Positions 34,996 to 43,059 of a stretch of DNA of 64,000 nucleotides are shown piece by piece. Source of the stretch: Thermococcus camini. GTDB lineage: Archaea > Methanobacteriota_B > Thermococci > Thermococcales > Thermococcaceae. Position 1 is the first letter of the stretch, and the number at the start of each line of letters is the position of its first letter. The notes beneath the pieces are model-generated. The model made no database searches. It saw only the letters and a list, made by a program, of their open reading frames with translations, and was not told the origin of the DNA. The stretch covers positions 1,554,277 through 1,618,276 of the forward strand of contig NZ_LR881183.1 of NCBI RefSeq assembly GCF_904067545.1. The letters run 5' to 3'. The position numbers and the translations under genes were made by a program.

Positions 34996-35781
34996 ATGCT
35001 CCGTGCGGTTATCAGAAACGCTCGAATCCTCGATGGGAGGGCATTCATAGGCATGGGACTCCTGGGTCTCGCGTTCAGTGTTAAAAACCTCTCCGATGTC
35101 ACTCGTGTGCCCGTGTTCCTGATTTCACTCGTCCTCTACGTGGCCTATGCCTTCGCGATAAACAACTGCTTCGACGCGGATACCGACTCAATAAACCCGA
35201 GGAAGAGGAAGAAAAACCCCATAGCCAGCGGTGAGCTGAGCTTCAGGGCGGGGGCTGCCTCTTCCATAGCTATGGCACTGCTCGGGCTGATGCTGGCCAG
35301 CGTCCTCGGAACAGGGGAGCTGGCCGTGTACGCATCGATGATTTTACTGGCGACTGTCTATTCGGCCCCGCCGAGGCTCAAGGCGCGGCCGGTGATGGAT
35401 ATTCTCTCTCACGGGGTCTTCTTTGGAGTCCTGCCCTTCCTCTACGGGGCCTACCTCGACGGCTCGGTCACAACGGAGGAGTGGAGCATCGCCGCCGCGG
35501 TGTTCCTCTACTCCCTGGCCCTCGAGCTCAGGAACCACCTGGAGGACTACGAAAGCGACCTTAAAGCTGGTCTCAGGACGACGCCGATAGTTATCGGCAG
35601 GAAGCTCTCTGAGACCCTCGTTGCCGTCTTTTCGGCGGGGGCTGTAGGTTTAGCCCTCGCGGGGGCACAGCCCAGCCTGGGTCTCCTTGGAATCACCATC
35701 TACGGTCTCCGCACCAATTACAGGCTCATTGACACCGCGATGGTTGCAATCCTGCTCCTCAGGGCATCAGGGGTGGTTTGA
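34996..35781 (+). CDS. UbiA-family prenyltransferase
   Basis: 261 residues, eight to nine helices. The two Asp-rich motifs of the family are present: NNCFDADTD (about 56-64) and ELRNHLEDYESDLKAG (about 179-194). It transfers an isoprenoid chain to a membrane or aromatic acceptor; the exact acceptor (lipid, quinone-like or other) is not evident. ATG 34996 follows TTGGAGGTACTGCC. Its stop directly precedes the glycosyltransferase GTG, so the two are co-translated. Confidence 0.88.
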   Translation: MLRAVIRNARILDGRAFIGMGLLGLAFSVKNLSDVTRVPVFLISLVLYVAYAFAINNCFDADTDSINPRKRKKNPIASGELSFRAGAASSIAMALLGLMLASVLGTGELAVYASMILLATVYSAPPRLKARPVMDILSHGVFFGVLPFLYGAYLDGSVTTEEWSIAAAVFLYSLALELRNHLEDYESDLKAGLRTTPIVIGRKLSETLVAVFSAGAVGLALAGAQPSLGLLGITIYGLRTNYRLIDTAMVAILLLRASGVV

Positions 35782-36924
35782 GTGAGGATAGCACTGGTGA
35801 GCGACTGGTACTACCCCAAGATAGGCGGCGTTGCGAGTCACATGCACCACCTGGCCCTAAAGCTCAGGGAGAGGGGACACGATGTTGCCATTGTTACCAA
35901 CGACAGGAGAACGGGGAAGGAAGAAGAGCTGAAGGCGAAAGGAATCGAGCTCGTAAAAATCCCTGGAGTCATCAGCCCGGTCCTTGAGGTGAACCTCTCA
36001 TACAGCCTGAAATCCACAGGGGAGCTCAACGAGTTCCTGGAGGGCTTCGACGTTATTCACTCCCACCACGCGTTCACACCGCTGGCCCTGAAGGCCGCGA
36101 AGGCGGGCAGGGAGCTGGGGAAGGCGACTTTGCTCACAACCCACAGCATCTCATTTTCCCACGAGTCCCGCCTCTGGCAGGCTCTCGGCCTGACGTTCCC
36201 ACTCTTCAGCAGGTACCTGAAGTACCCCCACGAGATAATAGCCGTCAGCAGGGCGGCGGAGGCGTTCATAAGGCACTTCACGGACGCTCCCGTGAGGGTC
36301 ATTCCAAACGGTGTGGACGACGACCTTTTCAGTCCCCTGAGCGAGGGTGAAAAGGAGCGCCTTAAGGAGGAGCTCGGCATCGAGGGAGACGCTGTCCTCT
36401 ACGTGAGCAGGATGTCGCCGAGAAAGGGCCCCCACGTTCTCCTAAACGCCTTCTCGGGAATAGACAACGCGACGCTCGTCATGGCGGGCTCCGGAGAGAT
36501 GCTCCCGTTCCTGAGGGCACAGGCGAAGTTTCTGGGGATAGAGGATAGAGTTCGCTTCCTGGGCTACGTCGATGGCTCCCTCCTTCCGAGGCTCTTCGGT
36601 ATGGCAGATGTTTTCGTCCTCCCCTCCACCACGGCGGAGGCGTTCGGGATAGTCATCCTCGAGGCCATGGCCGCGGGGGTTCCCGTGGTCGCCACGGACG
36701 TTGGAGGAATCCCTGAGATAATCAGGAACAGCGAGAGCGGGCTTTTGGTTTCCCCGGGCAACGAGCTCGAGCTGAGAAACGCGATTCAAAAGCTCCTCCT
36801 TGACGAGGAACTCAGAAGATGGTTTGGAAGCAACGGCAGAAGGGCCGTCGAGGAGCGCTACTCATGGAAAAAGGTCACCGAGGGCATAGAAAAGGCTTAT
36901 GAGAACGTGATGCAAAACCTGTAG
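35782..36924 (+). CDS. Family 4 glycosyltransferase
   Basis: 380 residues, GT-B fold. The acceptor-site loop is DWYYPKIGGVASHMHHLALKL (20-residue core PKIGGVASHM). The sugar-nucleotide part has VLYVSRMSPRKGPHVLLNAF, and the EX7E motif is EAFGIVILEAMAAGVPVVATD. It probably adds a sugar to a lipid, following the UbiA enzyme in the same operon. GTG start immediately after the UbiA TGA. Confidence 0.9.
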   Translation: MRIALVSDWYYPKIGGVASHMHHLALKLRERGHDVAIVTNDRRTGKEEELKAKGIELVKIPGVISPVLEVNLSYSLKSTGELNEFLEGFDVIHSHHAFTPLALKAAKAGRELGKATLLTTHSISFSHESRLWQALGLTFPLFSRYLKYPHEIIAVSRAAEAFIRHFTDAPVRVIPNGVDDDLFSPLSEGEKERLKEELGIEGDAVLYVSRMSPRKGPHVLLNAFSGIDNATLVMAGSGEMLPFLRAQAKFLGIEDRVRFLGYVDGSLLPRLFGMADVFVLPSTTAEAFGIVILEAMAAGVPVVATDVGGIPEIIRNSESGLLVSPGNELELRNAIQKLLLDEELRRWFGSNGRRAVEERYSWKKVTEGIEKAYENVMQNL

Positions 36925-36933
36925 GGGATGAAA

Positions 36934-37647
36934 ATGAGGCTCGAAGAACTCACCTGGCCGGATTTTGAGGAGGTTAAACGACGGGTTGGTACAGTTGTTA
37001 TTCCCGTTGGGAGCGTTGAAGCCCACGGCAAGCATTTGCCCCTCGGAACAGATGTCTTTGCCCCAGTGGAGATAGCAAGACGGGTCGAGGAGAGGCTCCG
37101 CCGGCGGGGCGTTGAAGTTCTCACGGCCCCACCCGTGTGGTACGGGCATACATTCGTTCTCGACGTATATCCCGGAACCATAAACGTGAGTGGGGACGCA
37201 TTCAAGGCCTACGTACGCGAGATAATGCGAGAGTTCGCCGCCGAGGGCTTTCGGAGGATAGTTCTCCTCAATGGACACGGCGGCAACTACCCGCCGCTGG
37301 TTCTGGCGGCGGAAGAGGTCTCGGAGGAGTTCCCAGGGGTCGAAATCTGGCTCATAAATTGGTGGATAGACTTCAGAGAGGACATCCTGAGCATATGCTC
37401 CAGCCAGGGTCACGCCGGTCAGGACGAGACGTCAGTGATGCTCGCGGTAAGGCCCGAACTCGTGAAGATGGAAAACGCCCGTGGGGGGAGGAGGAGCTCA
37501 AGGGTAAGGGTAATCCGGAAGGACATCGGGAAGGAGCTGTTTCCGGATGGAGTGAACGACGACCCATCCCTTGCGACGGCCGAGAAGGGCGAGGCGATTT
37601 TGAGCGTTGTGAGCGAGAAGATAGCCCGCCTGCTGGTGGGTGAATGA
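36934..37647 (+). CDS. Creatininase-family amidohydrolase
   Basis: 237 residues. Metal-binding motifs of the creatininase fold: GSVEAHGKHLPLGTD (Glu, His, Asp), NGHGGNYPPL and SQGHAGQDETSVMLA. The family includes creatininase, the archaeal formamide hydrolase ArfB of flavin/F420 synthesis and peptide-modifying enzymes; the substrate here cannot be fixed. ATG 36934 has AGGGG at good distance; ATG 36928 is possible. Confidence 0.85.
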   Translation: MRLEELTWPDFEEVKRRVGTVVIPVGSVEAHGKHLPLGTDVFAPVEIARRVEERLRRRGVEVLTAPPVWYGHTFVLDVYPGTINVSGDAFKAYVREIMREFAAEGFRRIVLLNGHGGNYPPLVLAAEEVSEEFPGVEIWLINWWIDFREDILSICSSQGHAGQDETSVMLAVRPELVKMENARGGRRSSRVRVIRKDIGKELFPDGVNDDPSLATAEKGEAILSVVSEKIARLLVGE

Positions 37648-37649
37648 TA

Positions 37650-38300
37650 ATGGGGAAGGAAAAAGTCCTCGCCGAGATAGACAGGCGCATAAAGCGCCTC
37701 GAAGCGGAAATTCAAATGGCAGAGGACAGGATTAAGTACCTGGAGGAGATAGGCGCTCCCGTGAGGTACCGCGCCCTCCAGAGGAAGGACTACACGGCCT
37801 ACTACCTCCTCTTCATGGGGGTCTGGATTCTCATCGGCACACTGGCCCTGCTCCTCATGAGGAACCGCCTCCCATACTCCTTCAACGTCCCCCTGCTACC
37901 CTACATCGTCATCGCCCTGGTCCTCCTGGCCGCGCCCGCGGTGTACCTGCTCTGGAGCGGGAGAGAGAAGCCGAAAACCCCGATGGAGGAGTTCGAGGAG
38001 AGGGCACGGCTCGCAAGAGACGTTCTAACGCTGTTCTACCGGCCGCTGAGGGAGGCCGTCGAAAAGGATGATCGGGAGATGATGCGGGCCATTGCCGAGG
38101 AGCTGCTGAACAACCCGGTTCTTGCTGGTTCAGTTGAGGAGATGGCCGAGGGCGAGCCTAAGCTCATGGCCTACGCACTCTACCTCTATTCAAACTACTC
38201 CCCGGAGCTGGTGGAGGAGGTTAGGGAGACGGTGGGAAGGCTCAGCAACAAAACCCTGAAAGCCCTGCTCTCCGGACTGGTGGATGGAAACGAGGGCTAA
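37650..38300 (+). CDS. Membrane protein with N-terminal coiled coil
   Basis: 216 residues. An N-terminal heptad-like stretch (LAEIDRRIKRLEAEIQMAED, about 6-25) precedes two membrane helices (about 52-68 and 82-100). A long charged cytoplasmic helical domain (105-216) with EVRETVGRLSNKTLKALLSG follows. ATG 37650 has GGGTG at 7 nt; ATG 37644 overlaps the previous stop. No family recognised. Confidence 0.68.
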   Translation: MGKEKVLAEIDRRIKRLEAEIQMAEDRIKYLEEIGAPVRYRALQRKDYTAYYLLFMGVWILIGTLALLLMRNRLPYSFNVPLLPYIVIALVLLAAPAVYLLWSGREKPKTPMEEFEERARLARDVLTLFYRPLREAVEKDDREMMRAIAEELLNNPVLAGSVEEMAEGEPKLMAYALYLYSNYSPELVEEVRETVGRLSNKTLKALLSGLVDGNEG

Positions 38301-38340
38301 AGGTTATAACCATTTCGCCGTTCTTTTTTCGGTGAGGCGA

Positions 38341-39153
38341 TTGAGGCTGGAAGTCCTTAGCAGGGAGGATATGAACGCCCTCTCCAGAGAGCTGAGCAGG
38401 GCGGGGATAATGAACCGAACGAAGGAGGAGGTTTCCCCCCAGATATCGCACTACGTCGTCATAGAAGGAACTTACGCCGAGCTCCTCGAGAAAGCAGAGG
38501 GGATAGAACCCGTTGAGACGGCCCTGGATGAGCTCAGATTTGCGTATGAAGAGATAACCCGAGACTGGAAAGTGGGGGAGAAAAAGGGCCTGGAGAGGCT
38601 CTTTGACGAGTCAGACCTCGGAAAGCTGATAGTGGTCACGGCCCTTATGGAGGCAGGGGCAGTTGCCGAGGAAGATGGAACGCTCGTTCTGAACGAAACC
38701 GTGCCCCTGGACGTCCTCAAGGTGGAGCTGCGCTTCCCCATAGACGATATTGAAGAGTACCTGGAGGACATAGAGGAGCGCTTTAAAACGGGCATGGTCA
38801 CGGAGTACACCCTCGAAAAGAGGTACTTCGTGGAGGTTATGGAGGTGGATAGAGACCTCGTCGAGGCGGCTCTTGAGATAGCGGGTGAGTACGCCACGGA
38901 GGAGAGCGTGGTCGAGGCGATGTTCGATGGTATAGCCCGCTCGGTTCTGGCGGACGTTATACTTGAGCTGGCCGAGAGGCACAGGCGCAAGAACGAGCTG
39001 ATGGAGGCCATAATGGAGAGGGAACCTATAGTCGTTGAAGGCGAGCGCGAGAGGGTGAACATATACTTCGACGAAGATGCCATAGAGGATTTTCTCAAGG
39101 AGCTCCAGAGCCTCGGCTACCTGAAGGTGAAGGGCAACAGGATATGGGTTTGA
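38341..39153 (+). CDS. Hypothetical acidic protein
   Basis: 270 residues, very rich in Glu, Leu and Val. TTG 38341 (MRLEVLSREDMNALSRELSR) is preceded by GGTGAGGCGA; the frame open further upstream overlaps the previous gene and includes the promoter-like GTTATAACC (38303-38311). No catalytic motif visible. A middle acidic helical stretch (DDIEEYLEDIEERFKTG) and a C-terminal winged-helix-like end (EDFLKELQSLGYLKVKGNRI) are seen. Function unknown. Confidence 0.65.
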   Translation: MRLEVLSREDMNALSRELSRAGIMNRTKEEVSPQISHYVVIEGTYAELLEKAEGIEPVETALDELRFAYEEITRDWKVGEKKGLERLFDESDLGKLIVVTALMEAGAVAEEDGTLVLNETVPLDVLKVELRFPIDDIEEYLEDIEERFKTGMVTEYTLEKRYFVEVMEVDRDLVEAALEIAGEYATEESVVEAMFDGIARSVLADVILELAERHRRKNELMEAIMEREPIVVEGERERVNIYFDEDAIEDFLKELQSLGYLKVKGNRIWV

Positions 39154-39226
39154 TTTCCCTTTCCCGCTTTCCTCATCCGTAAAATTTTAAAAGGGCTTTT
39201 CTCACCTAACGCCGGAGGTGGTGGAA

Positions 39227-39370
39227 GTGGCGGAGCTGAAGGCGGTTATATTCTATGACCGCGACGGCACCCGCTACTACCACTGCCCGCGCTGTGGAAG
39301 ACTCTTCAGAACATCCAAGGACTACACCAGGCACGTGAACAGGGCCCACGGGCACCTGTTCCGGAAGTGA
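39227..39370 (+). CDS. C2H2 zinc-finger microprotein
   Basis: 47 residues. One classical finger: Cys20-X2-Cys23, then X12, His36-X4-His41 (HCPRCGRLF, then [11 protein letters not shown]). GTG 39227 lies 6 nt after GGAGGTG (39214-39220); a TTTTAAAAGG element (about 39185-39194) gives a TATA box at a fitting distance. A single-finger DNA/RNA-binding or protein-binding protein. Below usual ORF-length cut-offs, so easily missed. Confidence 0.85.
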   Translation: MAELKAVIFYDRDGTRYYHCPRCGRLFRTSKDYTRHVNRAHGHLFRK

Positions 39371-39417
39371 TCCACTATTCTCCCGCCATTTTCTCGGTTT
39401 CGGTTCTTTGACATTCC

Positions 39418-39476
39418 GCGGGATGAGGAGAACGGCCAGGGCTGAAAAAAGTGATGAGCGGAAGGGCTTTCCGACC
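39418..39476 (+). ncRNA. Candidate C/D box sRNA 3
   Basis: Box C-like GGGATGA (39420-39426), 15-nt guide, exact box D' CTGA (39442-39445), 5-nt spacer of A, exact box C' GTGATGA (39451-39457), 13-nt guide, box D CCGA (39471-39474). Spacing fits archaeal box C/D sRNAs. It sits between a zinc-finger gene and the stop of a convergent gene. No terminal stem is obvious and no target was matched. Confidence 0.55.
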
Positions 39477-39477
39477 G

Positions 39478-40482
39478 TTAGTCCCTGATTATTATTTCCT
39501 TCGTGAGCTTCACGATGAAGGTCTTCCCAACCTTCTCCCTCTCAACCAGCTGCTTTTTCTCCAGCTCCTGGATAATTCTGCTTATAGTCGGCCTCGAGTA
39601 GCCCGTCAGCTCCGGCAGTTCCTCCTGCTTCACCGTACCGCCCTTCTCGAGTATGGCGTTCACAACTATGCGCTCCTTCTCGGTCAGCACCTCGATGGGC
39701 ACCCTGTTGGCGGACCACTTCTTCTTGGCGTAGTAGAGCGAAACCGGGACCGCGATTGCAAGTGAGAGCAGCACCGCGGCCGCTATCATCACCCAGTTTG
39801 TCTCCTTGGGCTGGGCGGGTATCTCTATCTCAAGGTTCTCACGGACCCAGTAGGTCTGGTATCCCATCGCCTCTATCTTCCTCTGGACGTCCTTGGACAT
39901 GCCGGCGCCCATGAGCTCGACGAGATCCGGGTGGAGCTTCCGTATGGCATCGGCGGTTGAGTCGGAGAGGGCGTCCTCCTGGGTCAGGAGAAAGGGGTAT
40001 CCGTATATCATGGCCCACCTCGCGGCGGCCAAAGCTGAGCCATAGTCGCTGGAGCTGGCGACGACGACCGTGTCGTGTCCGTTGGGATAGAAGTGCAGTG
40101 CCAGCTTTGCCGCCGTTTCCGTCCTAACCGCACCGCCTATCCTCTCGACTATGAAGCCCATCTCAAGGAGCTCATCCTGAACCCTGTCGCTGATGGCCTG
40201 GGAGTCCCCGATTATAAGGACGTGGTTCCAGCCGAACTGGGCGTAGCTCTGAAGCTGGGCGATTGTTCCGGGATCAAGTTCCTCCCGGTTCACGGGCAGT
40301 ATCGGGACATCCAGCATCTTGGCGTAGGGGAGAGCGATGATGTAATCGATTAAATCATCGTTTCTCACGATTATAAGGTCGTACTTTGGCCCCTCCTTCG
40401 CATCCTGTGCGGAGGAGAGGGGAAGCACGAAGGATGAGAACACCAGCATAATGAGCGTCAGAGCAACGGCCCTTTTAACCAT
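39478..40482 (-). CDS. Membrane-anchored regulator: CWB2-like ectodomain plus winged helix
   Basis: 334 residues. Signal peptide (1-25), then an extracytoplasmic domain of the cell-wall-binding repeat 2 type (about 33-220; RNDDLIDYIIALPYAKMLDV, then PILPVNREELDPGT and VLIIGDSQAIS). A single membrane helix follows (about 231-251, WVMIAAAVLLSLAIAVPVSL). The C-terminus is cytoplasmic winged helix of MarR/ArsR kind (LTEKERIVVNAILEKGGTVK, then LTGYSRPTISRIIQELEKK). It looks like a one-component sensor spanning the membrane. ATG 40482 after GGTGATGG. Confidence 0.85.
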   Translation of the reverse strand: MVKRAVALTLIMLVFSSFVLPLSSAQDAKEGPKYDLIIVRNDDLIDYIIALPYAKMLDVPILPVNREELDPGTIAQLQSYAQFGWNHVLIIGDSQAISDRVQDELLEMGFIVERIGGAVRTETAAKLALHFYPNGHDTVVVASSSDYGSALAAARWAMIYGYPFLLTQEDALSDSTADAIRKLHPDLVELMGAGMSKDVQRKIEAMGYQTYWVRENLEIEIPAQPKETNWVMIAAAVLLSLAIAVPVSLYYAKKKWSANRVPIEVLTEKERIVVNAILEKGGTVKQEELPELTGYSRPTISRIIQELEKKQLVEREKVGKTFIVKLTKEIIIRD

Positions 40483-40527
40483 TCCATCACCTGGAAAAAG
40501 GGTAAGAAAAGGCCCTTAAAAGGTTTT

Positions 40528-41202
40528 TCAAAGCTCCAGGGTTTCGCCGGGTTCGAGGATTACGACCTCCGCCTTGTCCCCGACCAGCCTTCTGAACTCC
40601 TCGGGGTCAGCTGAAATCGGCGGCCAGGTGTTGTAGTGCATCGGCACGACCTTCTTTGGCTTGAGGAACTCCACCGCTTTAGCAGCCTCTTTAACGCCCA
40701 TCGTGAAGTGACCGCCTATCGGCAGCAGGGCCAGATCAATAGGCCCGTAGAGCTCGGCGAAGAGTTCCATGTCCCTGAAGACAAAGGTGTCGCCGGCGTG
40801 GTAAATCCTGACGCCGTCGAGCTCGATTATGTAACCGCTGGCATTTCCTATGCTGTACTTGCCGTCGCTGCTGGAGTGCCAGGCAGGAACCTGGACGATC
40901 TTAACGCCGTCTATTTCAGTCGGGCCGTAGTTCATGCCGATGGTCGTTATGCCGCTCTCGCTCTCAACGAGGTAGTTGGCTATATCGTACATGGCAACTA
41001 TCTTCGCCCCGGTTCTCCTGGCTATCGCGGCGGCGTCGCCGATGTGATCGCCGTGGGCGTGTGTAACGAGTATCAGGTCCGCCTCAACCTCTTCGGCCTT
41101 AATGGCCGCGGCAGGATTGCCGGTCAGGAAGGGGTCTATCAGGATCCTCTTGCTTCCCTCTATCAGAAAGGCAGCGTGGCCCAGAAACTTCACCTTCACC
41201 AT
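40528..41202 (-). CDS. UPF0173 metal-dependent hydrolase
   Basis: 224 residues, metallo-beta-lactamase fold. Metal ligands in THAHGDHIGDAAAIA, WHSSSDG, YHAGDTFVF and the final HYNTWP. This is the UPF0173 family, close to RomA/UlaG-like enzymes. Substrate unknown. ATG 41202 follows GGTGGTTTC. Confidence 0.92.
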   Translation of the reverse strand: MVKVKFLGHAAFLIEGSKRILIDPFLTGNPAAAIKAEEVEADLILVTHAHGDHIGDAAAIARRTGAKIVAMYDIANYLVESESGITTIGMNYGPTEIDGVKIVQVPAWHSSSDGKYSIGNASGYIIELDGVRIYHAGDTFVFRDMELFAELYGPIDLALLPIGGHFTMGVKEAAKAVEFLKPKKVVPMHYNTWPPISADPEEFRRLVGDKAEVVILEPGETLEL

Positions 41203-41331
41203 GAAACCACCCCCGCGGATATAATAACCTGAGCTAACTTAAGTCTTTCGGGTTGGAGGCTTCGGCGGCCATCACCAAGCGGTACGGCCACCCCCCGATA
41301 GTTCGAATTACGAAGACAATAGAGTACAAGA

Positions 41332-41424
41332 ATTCCTGTAGTAAACCAGGTACAATGTAACGGAACGCGCTTTAGTAGAACATAAAAATGCATTCCTGTA
41401 CAAAAAAGGACAAGATTTATAAAC
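41332..41424 (+). promoter_or_regulatory. Promoter and repeated sites before the SSS symporter
   Basis: ATTCCTGTA occurs at 41332-41340 and again at 41392-41400, 60 bp apart. CAAAAAAGGACA (41401-41412) comes next, then TATA core TTTATAAA (about 41416-41423). The start should fall near 41443, on the ATG at 41441, and no ribosome binding site precedes it, so the message is probably leaderless. The paired sites look like activator or repressor targets. Confidence 0.55.
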
Positions 41425-41440
41425 ATGAACAGTGTTGAAT

Positions 41441-42925
41441 ATGAGCGGTGATTCAATAGTGGAGGGCCAGACTCAAATACTGCTTGTTCTGGTTCTGTAC
41501 CTTTTGTTTTTGATAGGGTTCGGAGTTTATCAGGGAAGAAAGGCAAAGAGCGGCAAGGACTTCGCGATAGCTGGCAGGCAGCTTCCGGGCTGGATAGCAG
41601 CTCTCTCAGAGCGCGCCACCGGTGAGTCGGCGTGGGCACTCCTGGGACTCCCCGGTTTTGCCTACGCCGCCGGCCTCTCAGCAATATGGGTTGCGGTTGG
41701 ATGTGTGGCCGGTATCATCGTGGCGTGGACTGTGTTCGCTGGAAGACTCAGGAGGGAGGCCGAGAAGTACGACGCGACAACGTTTATTGATTACATCGCA
41801 AAGCGCCACTCCGACGCCGAGAAGTGGATAAGGATCCTCGGTAGCGTTACCGTGGTGTTCTTCTTTTTCTTCTACGTCGGTGCCCAGTTCCTCGGCGGCG
41901 GAAAGACTTTGAACGCTCTCTTCGGCGTTGATCCAAAGATCGGAATGCTGATAACCGCGGTGATAATCCTGCCCTATACCGTCCTAGGAGGCCTCAAGAG
42001 CGTCGCCTATACCGACACCGTCCAGGCGATAGTCATGATACTCACTCTCACCATAGCGCCAATAGTCGGTCTCGTCTACATCGCCAACCATCCGGATGTT
42101 TTCGCCCACTCGGTCTCCAGCGCCCTGGAGATGTCCGGGCCCGAGTACTCTACAATCCTCGGCGGCCTCGTCGGCGGCGCGGCGTTCGTCTTCGTCATAG
42201 CCGAGTTCTCCTGGTTCTTTGGCTATCTCGGTGGAATGCCCCAGCTCAGCATCAGGTTCATGGCAATCAAGGACGAGAAGAACGCCAGACTCGCCAGGAA
42301 CGTCGGAGTCAGCTGGACGGTTCTGGCCTACATCGGTGCCCTCCTCATAGGATGGATTGGAATAGCCATCTTCGGCCCGACCGGCCTCGAGGACCAGGAA
42401 GCCGTTATGCCCTCGGTTATGCTGAAGCTGTTCCCGCCCTTCCTCGCGGCGATATTCATAACCGGTGCGATAGCGGCCATGCTCTCGACGGCTGATTCAC
42501 TCCTAATCCTCTCCGCCACCGAACTTTCGGAAAACTTGCTCAGGCCCTTCGTCTACAAGGACGACTTCGACCCTAAGAGAAGCCTCAGGCTTTCGAGAAT
42601 TACCACCGTCGCCCTGGGTGTCATAGCGCTCGTTACAGCCTATCTTGTGCCGTCGAAACTCATTTACACCATCGTCGGCTACACCTGGGCTGGGATAGGA
42701 GACACCTTCTCGGTCATAGTCATAATGACGCTGTTCTGGAAGAGGTTCCACGGAAGGGCCGTCCCGCCGACCATTGTAACGGGACTGCTGTTCACCATCT
42801 TCTGGATCAGCTCGGGGCTTGAGAAGGTTGTCTCGGCGAGGCTCATGACCTTCATCGTGACGGCGGTTATTGCCGTGATAGCGACCTACGCCCTGAAGCC
42901 CAAGGAGGCATCCGCCACCGCCTGA
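41441..42925 (+). CDS. Sodium/solute symporter (SSS family, PutP-like)
   Basis: 494 residues, about 13 helices. SSS motifs: VYQGRKAKSGKDFAIAGRQLPGW, SERATGESAWALLGLPGFAYAAGLSAIW, GGLKSVAYTDTVQA and AIAAMLSTADSLLILSATELSEN with the Na+-site Ser residues. Closest by eye to PutP proline symporters, but substrate choice cannot be fixed. ATG 41441 preferred to TTG 41432. It is followed by the ACD/IOR amino acid fermentation genes, so amino acid uptake fits. Confidence 0.9.
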   Translation: MSGDSIVEGQTQILLVLVLYLLFLIGFGVYQGRKAKSGKDFAIAGRQLPGWIAALSERATGESAWALLGLPGFAYAAGLSAIWVAVGCVAGIIVAWTVFAGRLRREAEKYDATTFIDYIAKRHSDAEKWIRILGSVTVVFFFFFYVGAQFLGGGKTLNALFGVDPKIGMLITAVIILPYTVLGGLKSVAYTDTVQAIVMILTLTIAPIVGLVYIANHPDVFAHSVSSALEMSGPEYSTILGGLVGGAAFVFVIAEFSWFFGYLGGMPQLSIRFMAIKDEKNARLARNVGVSWTVLAYIGALLIGWIGIAIFGPTGLEDQEAVMPSVMLKLFPPFLAAIFITGAIAAMLSTADSLLILSATELSENLLRPFVYKDDFDPKRSLRLSRITTVALGVIALVTAYLVPSKLIYTIVGYTWAGIGDTFSVIVIMTLFWKRFHGRAVPPTIVTGLLFTIFWISSGLEKVVSARLMTFIVTAVIAVIATYALKPKEASATA

Positions 42926-42945
42926 GTTTTGTTTTTATCCATTGA

Positions 42946-43030
42946 TGTCCTTTTTAGCCCATCAGGGCTTTACTTTTCCCCTACCATGCCCATATTTACC
43001 TCGCTGTCCTTTTTAGGAAAGCTTATATAG
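42946..43030 (+). promoter_or_regulatory. Repeated TGTCCTTTTTAG sites and promoter of the ACD operon
   Basis: TGTCCTTTTTAG is found at 42946-42957 and 43005-43016. The second copy abuts the promoter GAAAGCTTATATAGAA, whose TATA core is CTTATATA (about 43021-43028). The reverse complement, with one base changed, is present before the adjacent symporter (41401-41412). Confidence 0.55.
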
Positions 43031-43059
43031 AATTCCGCCGAGTTTAGGCCGGTGATGTG

